Both the position numbers and the translations under genes were made by a program. A stretch of 64,000 nucleotides of DNA from Streptomyces spororaveus. GTDB taxonomy: Bacteria > Actinomycetota > Actinomycetes > Streptomycetales > Streptomycetaceae. Shown here piece after piece: positions 8,570-17,705 of the stretch (its first letter is position 1; every line of letters starts with the position of its first letter). The notes beneath the pieces were generated by a model. That model saw nothing but the letters and a program-made list of their open reading frames with translations. It was not told the DNA's origin and did not search any database. The stretch lies in the NCBI RefSeq assembly GCF_016755875.1, contig NZ_BNED01000005.1, positions 8,073,501 through 8,137,500 of the forward strand, given 5' to 3'.

Positions 8570-8908
8570 ATGACAGCAGACGACTCGTTCGGCCGTCTCG
8601 ACGACGACGACTACCCCGCCTACACGATGGGCCGGGCCGCCGAGATGCTCGGAACCACCCAGGGCTTCCTCCGCGCCATCGGCGAAGCCCGCCTGATCAC
8701 CCCGCTCCGCTCCGCGGGCGGCCACCGCCGCTACTCCCGCTACCAGCTGCGCATCGCCGCCCGCGCTCGGGAACTCGTCGACCAGGGCACCCCGATCGAG
8801 GCCGCCTGCCGCATCGTCATCCTCGAAGACCAGCTCGAGGAAGCCCAGCGCATCAACGCCGAGTACCGCCGCGCCGCCGAATCAGCGAATCCGACGGCCG
8901 CGACCTGA
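8570..8908 (+). CDS. MerR-like helix-turn-helix regulator
   Basis: The 112-residue product has a MerR-type winged helix: YTMGRAAEMLGTTQGFLRAI at 17-36, then ITPLRSAGGHRRYSRYQL, the standard wing segment. The C-terminal helix ends at about residue 105, so it lacks an effector domain and resembles short BldC-like or SoxR-like DNA-binding proteins. The start ATG has GAGAGAGG about 5 bases upstream. It precedes a cold-shock gene, from which it is separated by a hairpin. The ligand and targets are unknown. Confidence 0.85.
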   Translation: MTADDSFGRLDDDDYPAYTMGRAAEMLGTTQGFLRAIGEARLITPLRSAGGHRRYSRYQLRIAARARELVDQGTPIEAACRIVILEDQLEEAQRINAEYRRAAESANPTAAT

Positions 8909-9057
8909 GGCGGGGAAGCCTGAAGGCCTGCCGGGTACCGGCGGGCCCTCGCCCACACCTGTCCGGGGCGGGACGCGCACGCAGGTCGTCTCCTGTGGTG
9001 ACGGGGTGTGCCGGCGTGTAGCGTCTGCGTAGCTGTCGTGGTTCGGAATTTCCCTTT

Positions 9058-9084
9058 GCCCACGCTTTCGGTGTGGGCGTTTTG
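9058..9084 (+). terminator. Hairpin with T-run between MerR-like and csp genes
   Basis: An 8-bp stem (9058-9065 with 9071-9078, one G-U pair) is followed by GTTTTG. It is placed to end the MerR-like transcript. It could instead be a regulatory element in the leader of the cold-shock gene. Confidence 0.6.
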
Positions 9085-9168
9085 CTGTGCAGTGCCGCAG
9101 GAACCAGGACGATCACCTCCGCCTTCCGCATGGAGCGGGAGGCGTTCATCGACTGGAAGGCATGAGAC

Positions 9169-9372
9169 ATGGCTACGGGAACTGTGAAGTGGTTCAACGC
9201 GGAGAAGGGCTTCGGCTTCATCGCCCAGGACGGCGGCGGCCCGGACGTCTTCGCCCACTACTCCGCGATCAATTCCTCGGGCTTCCGCGAGCTCCAGGAG
9301 GGCCAGGTCGTGACGTTCGACGTCACCCAGGGCCAGAAGGGCCCCCAGGCCGAGAACATCACCCCGGCCTGA
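9169..9372 (+). CDS. Cold-shock protein (CspA family)
   Basis: This 67-residue single cold-shock domain carries both RNA-binding motifs, KGFGFI (RNP1, residues 14-19) and DVFAHYSAI (RNP2, about 27-35). Such proteins bind single-stranded RNA and DNA and act as RNA chaperones in the cytoplasm. The start has GGAAGG about 7 bases upstream. The leader between the hairpin at 9058 and the start is about 85 bases. Streptomyces carry several paralogues, so I give no specific symbol. Confidence 0.95.
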   Translation: MATGTVKWFNAEKGFGFIAQDGGGPDVFAHYSAINSSGFRELQEGQVVTFDVTQGQKGPQAENITPA

Positions 9373-9480
9373 TCTTCCCCACCGTCCTGCGGACCGCGGG
9401 ACGGCGCTCGGAATGTGCGGGCCGACCGGCTCTGCTGCCGGAGGAAGTTCGGCCCCGACGATTGAGGCGCCCTGTGCCGG

Positions 9481-9514
9481 GCTGCGGCTCCCGTGCGTGG
9501 TGGGGAGCCGCAGC
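9481..9514. terminator. Hairpin between the convergent csp and PRC-barrel genes
   Basis: Perfect 12-bp arms GCTGCGGCTCCC and GGGAGCCGCAGC enclose 10 bases. It can serve both transcripts that converge here. Confidence 0.75.
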
Positions 9515-9528
9515 CCGGCGGGCCGGGC

Positions 9529-9879
9529 TCAGCCGCGGTCGCGGCCGTAGTACTGGCCGAGCTGGTCACGGTAGGCGGCATCGCCGCGGTGCTTGTCCTT
9601 GTCGTACTCGGGGGAGTCCTTGATCTGGTCCTTGGTGAGGTTGACGTTGATCGTCTTCTCCTCGATGTCGACGCGGACGACGGTGCCGGCCGGGATGAGG
9701 ACTTCCTTGCCGAAGATCCACGGGCCGGTGTCGACGACGATGTAGGAGGCGCCGACCTCGTCGGTGTCCTCGTCGACCTTGCCGATACTCCCGTCGCTGG
9801 CTTCGACCTTGAAGCCGACCAGGCTGGTGCCGGGCGTGTAGTGCGACGCGGGGTTGTAGCTCCACATGTCGTCAGTCAC
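9529..9879 (-). CDS. PRC-barrel domain protein
   Basis: The 116-residue product has a PRC-barrel domain: LVGFKVEASDGSIGKVDEDT, then SYIVVDTGPWIFGKEVLIPA and a closing VRVDIEEKTINVNLTKDQIK. PRC barrels occur in photosystem and RNA-processing proteins and in many small stress proteins. The role here is unknown. It starts at GTG 9879 behind AAGGAG. It lies 45 bp downstream of the CBM48 gene on the same strand and is likely co-transcribed with it. Confidence 0.85.
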   Translation of the reverse strand: MTDDMWSYNPASHYTPGTSLVGFKVEASDGSIGKVDEDTDEVGASYIVVDTGPWIFGKEVLIPAGTVVRVDIEEKTINVNLTKDQIKDSPEYDKDKHRGDAAYRDQLGQYYGRDRG

Positions 9880-9924
9880 AGGTGTGCTCCTTCTGGGACA
9901 GAGTGTTTGGTCGTACGGAGGGGG

Positions 9925-10200
9925 TCAGGTGTGCAGGAGGCAGTTACGGCCGTCGTGGCCGTCCGCCCCTTCTTCGTCGAGCCAGTGGCCGCCGTCGGCG
10001 AGGTAGCGGAATCCGTGGTGCTGGTCCACCGGGAAGGTGACCGTGACCGCGCGGCTTCCGTCCGGGCGCTCGACCAAGGGATGGGCGCCGGGCCGCCAGT
10101 CGTTGAAGTCACCGACCACGCTGACCTCACCGGCCGGATGGCCGGCGGGCAAGACGAACGTGATCTCGGTCCGCTTCTTGCTCCGAGTGCGCTCCAACAT
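9925..10200 (-). CDS. Isoamylase-N/CBM48-like glycogen-binding protein
   Basis: The 91-residue product is almost entirely one early-set domain: ITFVLPAGHPAGEVSVVGDF followed by NDWRPGAHPL, then FRYLADGGHWLDEE. This VxGDFNDW pattern is typical of CBM48/AMPK-glycogen-binding modules that contact alpha-glucan. There is no catalytic domain. The start has GAGGAG about 10 bases upstream. It shares a likely transcript with the downstream PRC-barrel gene. A link to glycogen under stress is inferred. Confidence 0.8.
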   Translation of the reverse strand: MLERTRSKKRTEITFVLPAGHPAGEVSVVGDFNDWRPGAHPLVERPDGSRAVTVTFPVDQHHGFRYLADGGHWLDEEGADGHDGRNCLLHT

Positions 10201-10575
10201 GGACGGTCAGCTCCTCACCTGCGGGGGGGAATGGCTTCGCCATCACTGCCCGCTGCGCTCGTCCGGGTATCGGGTCGCTACGCCACCCGGTACAGCTGTC
10301 CCCCGCTCGGCCGCACATTTAGGCGGCTCGCCGGATCCCTCGCAGGTCTGCGCGCGTGGAGGCGGAACGCTGCGGAGGGCACGCCCCTGTGGCACAGGTG
10401 CACACCGCGCCACAGTGCCCACCCCGGCCTGCGCCCCACCCGGCCCGTCGAGGCCGGGTCCCCAGGTGCCCGCATTCGGTCGGCTCGCGCCCTGGGGTAA
10501 CCGCAGCACGTCAACACCTCGACCGAGCGCCTGCCCGGCTGTCGCGGCGGCCCCTGCGGCGCTCCGGCGGTCCCG
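10201..10575. other. Intergenic region between CBM48 and phosphatase genes
   Basis: Both neighbours are on the minus strand, so this holds the promoter of the CBM48-PRC pair and the 3' end of the phosphatase transcript. A short hairpin ATGGC-TTC-GCCAT lies at about 10231-10243 in the CBM48 leader. I see no gene. Confidence 0.4.
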
Positions 10576-11799
10576 TCAACCCGTCCAGTAGTCGATCAGC
10601 GATCCGGTATTCACGTTGCGACTGCCGTCATGGGGTCCGCGCCAGTCCAGGCACAGGACGGTGGCGTCGTCGCTCGGCGGCCGGCCGTCGTACGCGCCGG
10701 TTACCGCGCCGACCAGCGTGCGCACCACCTCGCGCGGATGCTCGGCCGCGGTCTTGCGTAGAAGACCGGGCAGGTCGACCGCCTCGGCCTCGCGGTCCTG
10801 CATGCCGTCCGTGTGGAGCAGAAGGCGGTCACCGGGGCGCAGGTCGAGGTCCTGGACCTGGTAGCTGCCCTGATGGTGGGTGATGCCGAAGGGCATGTTC
10901 ACGTCCAGAGGCACTTCGGTGACCGTGCCGTCGCGCAGGAGGAGGGGGCGGGGGTGGCCGGCGTTGACGAGCTGGGCGCCGGTTCCGTCGAGGGCGATGC
11001 GCAGGAGCTGGCCGGTGGCGAAGGTGTGGTGGCCGTGGTCGAGGAGGGCCTGGTGGGTCTGGCGGGCCTGTTCGGCGAGGTCACATCCGGCGCGGCGGGC
11101 GCCGCGGGAGGCGTTGACCAGGAGGGTGGCCATGAGTGAGGCGTTGACGTCGTGGCCCATGGCGTCGGTGATGGACAGGTGCAGGGTGTCGTTGTCTAGG
11201 GTGTAGTCGTAGGTGTCACCGGCGATGTCGGAGGCCGGGACCAGGGCGCCGGCGAGGGCGAACTCGGCTGCCTCGCAGGACGGCCCGGACGGCAGGAGCT
11301 GGCGTTGGATCTCCGCGGCCAGGCTGACGGTGGTGGTGCGGTTGCCCCAGTGGTAGAGGTCGGTGAAACGGCGGTCGGTCACGATGATGTACGCCAGGGC
11401 GTGCCCTGCCTCCTCCACCTGTGCCAGTACATCGGGTGTGACCTGGGTGAGGAACAGCTCCAGGACACCGATGGTGTCCCCGCGGTTGGTGACCGGGGCG
11501 AGCACCCGCTGCCCGTGGCCGCCGTCCGGCGCCAGCACCAGCTTCTGCGTGCGCAGGACCTCGTCGTAGACGCCGCTGCCGACGAGGGGGACCTGTTCGG
11601 CGCGATCCTCCAGCTTCGTGGCCGTTGTGTCGCTGACCCTCAGCAGACGTCGGCCGACGACGTCGACGAAGAGAAACGACACGTAGTGGGCGTCGAAGCG
11701 GTCGCGGAGATTGTGTGCCACGACGTTGAGAGAGCGAACCGGCGCGGCGGCCTCCGCCGCGGCCAGTACATCGGCCAGTCCGATCCGGTCACGCGCCAC
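10576..11799 (-). CDS. PP2C/SpoIIE-type serine phosphatase with GAF-like sensor
   Basis: The 407-residue product has an N-terminal GAF-like domain (about 15-150, with [20 protein letters not shown]) and a C-terminal SpoIIE phosphatase domain. The phosphatase motifs are visible: [11 protein letters not shown] near 210, [35 protein letters not shown] and the final [11 protein letters not shown]. Proteins of this kind dephosphorylate anti-anti-sigma factors (RsbV/SpoIIAA type) in partner-switching circuits. The start is GTG 11799 behind GGAGG. The broken RsbW-type kinase at 7320-7713 may be from the same circuit. Confidence 0.9.
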   Translation of the reverse strand: MARDRIGLADVLAAAEAAAPVRSLNVVAHNLRDRFDAHYVSFLFVDVVGRRLLRVSDTTATKLEDRAEQVPLVGSGVYDEVLRTQKLVLAPDGGHGQRVLAPVTNRGDTIGVLELFLTQVTPDVLAQVEEAGHALAYIIVTDRRFTDLYHWGNRTTTVSLAAEIQRQLLPSGPSCEAAEFALAGALVPASDIAGDTYDYTLDNDTLHLSITDAMGHDVNASLMATLLVNASRGARRAGCDLAEQARQTHQALLDHGHHTFATGQLLRIALDGTGAQLVNAGHPRPLLLRDGTVTEVPLDVNMPFGITHHQGSYQVQDLDLRPGDRLLLHTDGMQDREAEAVDLPGLLRKTAAEHPREVVRTLVGAVTGAYDGRPPSDDATVLCLDWRGPHDGSRNVNTGSLIDYWTG

Positions 11800-12069
11800 A
11801 TCAGCCTCCAGCGGTTACGGACTCGCCTTACGTCTTAGCAGCACCGCGCGCCTCGCGCGGCAAGCCTCTTCCCAACGGTAGCGAGTACCGCACCGGATCC
11901 GTATCGGGAACCGCGGGACCGACCGGTGGCGCATGGGCGACCGCCGCCGCCCCTCAGGCCGTGGGGCGGCGGCATTGGGCCCTGCGGTGGGACAATAGGG
12001 GCTATCAGCGGCAGGGCCGACGCGCTCAAGCGGCCTACGCCTTCCGCCTACAGGACAGCAGGTCAAGTC

Positions 12070-12462
12070 ATGGCCAAGCAGCAGCCGAAGCCTTCCCAGC
12101 CCAAGCACGGCGAAGGGCCGAGCCCGCACAAGGGCACCGAGCAGCACGGCTGGTCGCCGGATGTCGACGAGACCAAACAGCAGGACAACCCCAGCGCCCA
12201 CCGGTCCTTCCACCCGGACAAGTACGCCCCCGCCAAGGGACCCGGCAGGACCGTCTCCAAGGAAGAGGCGGGCAACCCTCACGGCACCCCCTCCAAGAGC
12301 ATGGGCAGCCGCGGTGAGGACCAAAGCAAGGGCTCCGGCGACAAGGGAATGCACGACACCGGCCCCCGAGGCCGATCCCAGCGTCCCAGCGGAACCAAGG
12401 ACGCCTCTGCCTCCACCGGTATCGACCCCCAGGATCCGCCCGGCACCCGCAGCGCGGGATAG
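12070..12462 (+). CDS. Hydrophilic, probably disordered protein
   Basis: The 130-residue product is rich in Lys, Pro, Gly, Ser, Asp and His and nearly lacks hydrophobic residues (MAKQQPKPSQPKHGEGPSPH at the start). It has no membrane segment or recognised domain. Composition resembles hydrophilin-like stress proteins, which is an inference only. The ribosome binding site is weak (CAGG about 6-9 bases upstream). It precedes the DUF1206 gene by 109 bp on the same strand. Confidence 0.65.
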   Translation: MAKQQPKPSQPKHGEGPSPHKGTEQHGWSPDVDETKQQDNPSAHRSFHPDKYAPAKGPGRTVSKEEAGNPHGTPSKSMGSRGEDQSKGSGDKGMHDTGPRGRSQRPSGTKDASASTGIDPQDPPGTRSAG

Positions 12463-12571
12463 ATCACCCGTCGAGCCGCGGCCATGAACGCGTCCGCATG
12501 GGTGGGCGAGAGCCCGGCTCAGCAGCGCGCACCTTGCAGACCTCCAAGGCGGGCGCGGGGAGGTACCAGGT

Positions 12572-13465
12572 ATGGCGAACGAGAAGGACACCACCCAGGC
12601 CAAAACCCAAGGGCAGCGTGTGGCCGACAGCCGGGCCATGGAGGTCGCCGCCCGGGTCGGGCTCTGCGCCCGGGGAGTGATTTACGTTCTGGTCGGGCTC
12701 CTGGCCGTGCGGATCGGCTTCGGCGGCGACAGCGGCGGCAAAGAGGCCGACCGGTCCGGCGCGGTGCGAACCATCGCCGAGCAGCCGTACGGCCGGGTGC
12801 TGCTGTGGGCGCTGGTACTGGGCCTGGCGGCCATGGCGCTGTGGCGCCTCTCCGAGGCCGTATTCGGGCAGGCGACGGAAGGCGGTGACAAATGGACCCG
12901 GCGCCTGGGATCGTTCGGGCTGGCGGTCTTCTACACCGTGATCTGCGTCGGCGTGGCGCAGACCGCGCTGGTCGGCGGGTCCGGCGGGACCCGCGCCGGC
13001 GATGAGTCGTCGAAGGAGTACACCGCGAGGGTGCTCACCTGGCCCCTCGGACGGGTACTCGTCGGCGTGTTCGGGGCCGTCCTGGCCATCGTGGGCGTGG
13101 TCATCGTGGTGCGCAGCTTGATGCGGAAGTTCGAGAAGAATCTCCGTACGGCCGAGATGAGCCCGACGACGAGGCGCATCGTCGCGGGTTTGGGCATCGT
13201 CGGCGGTGTGGCGTGCGGCGTGGTCGCGGCGGTGACCGGCCTGTTCGTCCTCCTGGCCGCAGTACAGTTCGACGCCAGCCAGGCGAAAGGCCTGGACGAG
13301 ACACTGCGGTCGTTCGCCGCCACACCCGCCGGCCCGGTGCTGCTGATCGCCGCGGCCGTGGGCCTCCTGCTGTTCGGCCTCTACTCGTTCTGCGAAGCCC
13401 GCTGGCGCAAAGCCCCTGAACACGACGCCTCGGCAGAGCTTCCGACCAGCCGCCGTACCGGCTGA
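12572..13465 (+). CDS. DUF1206 integral membrane protein
   Basis: The 297-residue product has six predicted membrane segments in three pairs. Each pair begins with an Arg-rich G..ARG.(I/F)Y-like segment, as in VAARVGLCARGVIYVLVGLL at 24-43, which is the DUF1206 repeat. Function is unknown. In related genomes it sits with stress genes, as it does here. The start has GGGAGG about 8 bases upstream. Confidence 0.85.
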   Translation: MANEKDTTQAKTQGQRVADSRAMEVAARVGLCARGVIYVLVGLLAVRIGFGGDSGGKEADRSGAVRTIAEQPYGRVLLWALVLGLAAMALWRLSEAVFGQATEGGDKWTRRLGSFGLAVFYTVICVGVAQTALVGGSGGTRAGDESSKEYTARVLTWPLGRVLVGVFGAVLAIVGVVIVVRSLMRKFEKNLRTAEMSPTTRRIVAGLGIVGGVACGVVAAVTGLFVLLAAVQFDASQAKGLDETLRSFAATPAGPVLLIAAAVGLLLFGLYSFCEARWRKAPEHDASAELPTSRRTG

Positions 13466-13582
13466 CCACCCGGCCCGCACCCGCCACGCCCGCGATGCTC
13501 TGAAGAACGGCGCGACGCGTTGGACTGGCCTCGGTCCAGATCCGGCGACGAATCCGCCAGTGCACCGGAACACCGGTCAGCG

Positions 13583-13882
13583 TCAGGCGGGACGCGGCGG
13601 CCGCCGCGGATCGGACGCGCAGCGGACACAGGTGGTCGCGGCGGGACGGATCTCCAGGCGTTCGGGCGGAATCGCCCCGCCGCAGCCTTCGCACTGTCCG
13701 TACCGGCCCTGTTCGAGCCGTTCCAGCGCCCGGTCCAGTTCTTCCAGGTGTTCGCGCGCCCGCGCCAACAGGGTGGCCACGTGGGCCCGCTCGAAGGCGG
13801 TGCTGCTTCCCTCGGGGTCGTGCTCGTCGTCGACGCCGGACGCCCCGGGGCGTCTGAGGGCCTTGATGGATTCGGTCTTCAC
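13583..13882 (-). CDS. DksA/TraR-type zinc-finger protein
   Basis: The 99-residue product carries DDEHDPEGSSTAFERAHVAT in the N-terminal helical part and a C4 zinc finger, CEGCGGAIPPERLEIRP followed by TTCVRC (C-x2-C, C-x2-C), which defines the family. DksA-like proteins bind RNA polymerase through the secondary channel. The start is GTG 13882 without a clear binding site. The N-terminal coiled coil is shorter than usual (about 35 residues before the acidic motif would be expected), so a start further upstream or a small frameshift near 13860-13900 is possible. Confidence 0.8.
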   Translation of the reverse strand: MKTESIKALRRPGASGVDDEHDPEGSSTAFERAHVATLLARAREHLEELDRALERLEQGRYGQCEGCGGAIPPERLEIRPAATTCVRCASDPRRPPRPA

Positions 13883-14226
13883 GCGCGAGACCGAGCTGAG
13901 CCTTCCGCTCGAGTTCGAGGCCGTGGTCCCAGCGGCCTGACGCCCGCTCGCGTGAACGTGATGCAGCCGGGCCCGCCCTGGCCGGCCGCATCGCCCGAAC
14001 CAGCACGGGAGTCAGTATGAGGGGTGCAAAACAGGCTGATCCACGCGTTTGCGGCAGGTGTCGGCGGGACGTTCCGGAAGCCTTCAAGGTTTCGAAGGCG
14101 GCGATGTGGTGGTTGGGCATACAAGGTGGTGCCTGAATGTGATGTCCCGCCACATACGCTGCCGACCTGCGGGCTTCTACGGTGTGGCCACACCAAACGT
14201 CCCCGCAGACCCCGGAAGTGGTGCAC
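13883..14226. other. Intergenic region, divergent promoters
   Basis: It separates the minus-strand zinc-finger gene from the plus-strand transporter. A short dyad GCCTTC..GAAGGC lies near 14081-14100. No gene is seen. Confidence 0.4.
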
Positions 14227-15618
14227 ATGACCTCCCCCGCAACAGCCGCACCATCGTCAACCGGAATCCGTAGAATCGTCGCCGCCAGCCTCATCGGGAC
14301 CACCATCGAGTGGTACGACTTCTTCCTCTACGGCTCGGCCGCCGCACTCGTCTTCAACGAGCTGTTCTTCCCCGGCAGCGAGCCCCTGGTCGGCACGCTC
14401 CTGGCCTTCCTGACCTACGCGATCGGCTTCGCGGCCCGCCCGCTGGGCGGGCTGGTCTTCGGGCACTACGGCGACAAGATCGGCCGCAAGCGGCTCCTCG
14501 TCCTCAGCCTGCTCCTCATGGGCGGGGCCACCTTCGCCATGGGTCTGCTTCCCACCCACGCGAGCATCGGCGTCGGTGCCCCGGTCCTCCTCACCCTCCT
14601 GCGCCTGATCCAGGGGTTCGCGCTCGGCGGGGAGTGGGGCGGCGCGGTGCTGCTGGTCTCCGAGCACGGGGACGACCGGAGCCGCGGCTTCTGGGCCTCC
14701 TGGCCCCAGGCCGGCGCACCCGGAGGCAATCTGCTGGCCACCGGGGTACTCGCCGTGCTGGCCGCCGTCCAGTCCGACGAGGCCTTCCTCGCCTGGGGGT
14801 GGCGGATACCGTTCCTGCTCTCCGGCGTGCTGGTGATGATCGGCCTGTGGATCCGGGTGTCGGTCTCGGAGTCCGCGGTCTTCCTGGAGGCGCGGGCGAG
14901 GGCCGAGGAGCAGGCCGCCGCCGGGGTCAGGGCGAGGCCGCCCGTGGCGGAGGTGTTCCGTACGAACTGGCGCGGGGTCCTCACCGCGATCGGCACCCGC
15001 CTCGGCGAGAACATCTCGTACTACGTCATCACCGCCTTCCTCCTCGTCTACGTCACCAGCCACCTCGGGCTGCCCAAGAGCGACGGCCTGAACGCCGTAC
15101 TCATCGGCTCCGCCGTCCACTTCGTGACCATCCCGGCCTGGGGAGCGCTGTCCGACCGCGTCGGGCGCCGCACCGTCACCCTCATCGGCTCGGTGGGCAT
15201 GATCGGCTGGGCCTTCGCGTTCTTCGCACTGCTGGACTCCCGGTCCTTCCCGGTGATCGCCGCGGCCGTGACCGTCGGACTGCTCCTGCACGGCGCGATG
15301 TACGGACCGCAGGCGGCCTTCATCTCCGAGATGTTCGACACCGGGGTCCGCTACTCCGGCGCCTCGATGGGTTCCCAGCTGGCCTCCATCATCGGCGGCG
15401 CGCTCGCCCCGATCATCGCGGTGGCCCTGCTGCGCGACTACGACTCGTCCCTGCCCGTGTCGGTCTATCTCGCCACGGCGGCCGTCATCACCACACTGAC
15501 CGTCCTGGTGGCCAAGGAGACCCGCGGGCGTAGCCTGGCCCGGGCGCACACCCCGGGACGCGCCCCGGTCCCGGCCGCCCGCCGGGCCGGGCAGGATCCG
15601 GTACCGGCCGACAACTGA
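14227..15618 (+). CDS. MHS-family major facilitator (metabolite:H+ symporter)
   Basis: The 463-residue product has 12 membrane segments and MHS-type signatures: TTIEWYDFFLYG at 24-35, RPLGGLVFGHYGDKIGRK in the 2-3 loop, and LRLIQGFALGGEWGGAVLL in segment 4. MHS transporters import small organic acids, betaines, proline, alpha-ketoglutarate or shikimate with protons. The substrate cannot be read from the sequence. The start at 14227 has GGAAG about 7 bases upstream. The following gene is a PucR-type regulator, which suggests a catabolic uptake system. Confidence 0.9.
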   Translation: MTSPATAAPSSTGIRRIVAASLIGTTIEWYDFFLYGSAAALVFNELFFPGSEPLVGTLLAFLTYAIGFAARPLGGLVFGHYGDKIGRKRLLVLSLLLMGGATFAMGLLPTHASIGVGAPVLLTLLRLIQGFALGGEWGGAVLLVSEHGDDRSRGFWASWPQAGAPGGNLLATGVLAVLAAVQSDEAFLAWGWRIPFLLSGVLVMIGLWIRVSVSESAVFLEARARAEEQAAAGVRARPPVAEVFRTNWRGVLTAIGTRLGENISYYVITAFLLVYVTSHLGLPKSDGLNAVLIGSAVHFVTIPAWGALSDRVGRRTVTLIGSVGMIGWAFAFFALLDSRSFPVIAAAVTVGLLLHGAMYGPQAAFISEMFDTGVRYSGASMGSQLASIIGGALAPIIAVALLRDYDSSLPVSVYLATAAVITTLTVLVAKETRGRSLARAHTPGRAPVPAARRAGQDPVPADN

Positions 15619-15661
15619 GCGCCGGGCCAGGAGGCTTCCGGGCCTGCCGAGTGCGGGCGGT

Positions 15662-15690
15662 ACCGGTTCGAACGGGACCGGTTCGAACGG
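15662..15690 (+). promoter_or_regulatory. Tandem operator-like repeats ahead of the PucR gene
   Basis: ACCGGTTCGAACGG occurs twice in direct order, at 15662-15675 and 15677-15690, with a 15-bp period. Each copy is itself close to palindromic around TTCGAA. They lie 40-70 bp upstream of the regulator, as expected for an autoregulatory site. Confidence 0.6.
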
Positions 15691-15730
15691 TGCCGCCCCC
15701 GTCCACGCCGAGCATCACGGAGAGCCCCCG

Positions 15731-17668
15731 ATGCCCACCACCGAAGACAGCGGGAGCACCGGCACCGGCGCGCTGCTGCGGCTGCGCGAGCTCCTCGACC
15801 TGCTGGACCGGGGTGCCCCCGCCGAGGCCTTCCAGGACGGTGAACCCTCCGCCTCGGACGCGGCTTCGGCGGCGGAGGCGGCCGTGATCGCGGACGCGAC
15901 CCGCACGGCGCTCCGCATCCGCCGTACCCTCAGTCAGCACCGCCGCCGCGAGGCCGAACTCGCCGCCCTCTTCGACACCGCCGGTGACCTCGCCCGGCTC
16001 AGGGAGCCGGACGCCGTGCTGGCGGCGATCGTCCACCGGGCCAAGCTGCTGCTGGGCACGGACGTGACGTACCTGTCCCTCAACGACGAGGCGGCGGGCG
16101 ACACGTACATGCGGGTGACGGACGGTTCGGTCTCCGCCGCGTTCCAGCGCGTGCGCCTGGGCATGGGGGAGGGCCTCGGCGGACTGGTCGCCGAGACGGC
16201 CCGCCCGTACTCCACCGGTGACTACCGCGAAGACCGGCGCTTCCGGCACACCACGACCATCGACAGCGCCGTCACGGAGGAGGGCCTACGGGCCATCCTG
16301 GGCGTGCCGCTGCGCCTGGGCACCCGGGTGATCGGCGTCCTCTACGCGGCGGACCGCACCGCCCGTACCTTCACTCCCGACGAGGTCGCCCTGCTGTCCT
16401 CCCTGGCCGACCACGCCGCCATCGCCATCGACGGCGCCCGCCTGCTGGACGAGACGCGCACCGCACTGGTCGACCTCAACGCGGCCTCGCGCACCATCGA
16501 GGCGCACAGCGAGGCCATGCGCCGGGCCGAGGACGCCCACGACCGGCTGACCGACCTGGTGCTGCGCGGCGGCGACGTCACCGACGTGGCCACCGCCATC
16601 GGCGCCGTGCTGCAGGGCGGCACCCTCGTCCACGACGCCGAGGGGGCGGAGCTGGCCCGGGCGGGCACCGGCCCCCGGCCCCCGTCCGCCCAGGCCGTCG
16701 CCGCCTCGCGGGCCGGCGGACGCGCGGTCTTCGCCGACGGGACGTGGGTGTGCGCCGTCCTCGCCGGACACGAACTGCTCGGCAGCATCGCCCTGACCGG
16801 CCGCGCCGACCTCGACGACGCCGACCGACGCCTCTTCGAGCGCGCCAGCCTGGTCACCGCCCTGCTGCTGCTCCTGCGCCGCTCGGTCGCCGAGACCGAG
16901 GACCGGATACGGGGCGAACTGCTGGGCGACCTCCTCACCCGGGCCGCCGACCCGGCCGGGCTGTCGGCCCGGGCCCGCCGGCTCGGCGTGGACCTCGGCC
17001 GTCCGCACGCGGTGTTCGTCCTGCACGCCGGCTCCGTGCCCCGGCCCCGGCTGCTGGCCGCAGCCGCCCGGGTCGCCCAGGCCCGCAAGGGGCTGGCCGG
17101 CCCGCACCACGAGGACGTCGTCCTGGTCTGCCCCGCCGATGCCCCCGGCCCCGGGCCCGCCGCCGCGAGCCTCGCGAGCGAGTTGAGCCAGGCCCTCGCG
17201 GGTCCCGTCACCGTCGGAGCGGCCGGTCCGGTCACCGGACCCGCGGAGTTCACGCACGCCTACGCCGAGGCCCGGCGCTGCCGGACCGCCCTGCGCGCGC
17301 TCGGCCGCGAAGGAACCGGGGCCGCCCTCCACGACCTGGGCTTCCTCGGGGTGCTGCTCGGGGACCAGACGGATCTGGGCGGGTACGTACGGCAGACCCT
17401 GGGTCCCGTGCTCGCGTACGACGCGAAGCGCGGCACCGACCTCACCCACACCCTCAGGGCCTACTTCGACGAGGGCGCGAGCCGGACCCGGGCCGCCGAG
17501 GCCCTCCACGTGCACGTCAACACCGTGGTGCAGCGCCTGGACCGCATAGGCAGCCTGCTCGGCCGGGACTGGCAGCGGCCGGAGCGGGCGCTGGAGCTCC
17601 AACTGGCGCTGCGCATCCACCGGGTGAACCGCCACGACGGCCCCGGCCAGGGCGGCTTCGCGCCGTAG
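15731..17668 (+). CDS. GAF-PucR/CdaR-type transcriptional regulator
   Basis: The 645-residue product has an N-terminal helical region, a GAF domain (about 75-240, with LGTDVTYLSLNDEAAGDTYM and EGLRAILGVPLRLGTRVIGV), a middle region, and a C-terminal PucR helix-turn-helix (LTHTLRAYFDEGASRTRAAE and ALHVHVNTVVQRLDRIGSLL near 575-620). PucR regulators usually activate catabolic operons in response to a ligand bound by the GAF part. It starts at ATG 15731 with GGAG about 8 bases upstream. It lies directly behind the MHS transporter, which it probably controls. Confidence 0.9.
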   Translation: MPTTEDSGSTGTGALLRLRELLDLLDRGAPAEAFQDGEPSASDAASAAEAAVIADATRTALRIRRTLSQHRRREAELAALFDTAGDLARLREPDAVLAAIVHRAKLLLGTDVTYLSLNDEAAGDTYMRVTDGSVSAAFQRVRLGMGEGLGGLVAETARPYSTGDYREDRRFRHTTTIDSAVTEEGLRAILGVPLRLGTRVIGVLYAADRTARTFTPDEVALLSSLADHAAIAIDGARLLDETRTALVDLNAASRTIEAHSEAMRRAEDAHDRLTDLVLRGGDVTDVATAIGAVLQGGTLVHDAEGAELARAGTGPRPPSAQAVAASRAGGRAVFADGTWVCAVLAGHELLGSIALTGRADLDDADRRLFERASLVTALLLLLRRSVAETEDRIRGELLGDLLTRAADPAGLSARARRLGVDLGRPHAVFVLHAGSVPRPRLLAAAARVAQARKGLAGPHHEDVVLVCPADAPGPGPAAASLASELSQALAGPVTVGAAGPVTGPAEFTHAYAEARRCRTALRALGREGTGAALHDLGFLGVLLGDQTDLGGYVRQTLGPVLAYDAKRGTDLTHTLRAYFDEGASRTRAAEALHVHVNTVVQRLDRIGSLLGRDWQRPERALELQLALRIHRVNRHDGPGQGGFAP

Positions 17669-17705
17669 CCTGCGCGGGCCCGGTTCAGCTGGCAGGGTGG
17701 ACGGT

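Noticed and set aside
15662..15690. tRNA T-arm (GGTTCGAA)
   Set aside because: The motif occurs twice in tandem and no cloverleaf with acceptor or anticodon stem can be drawn around it.
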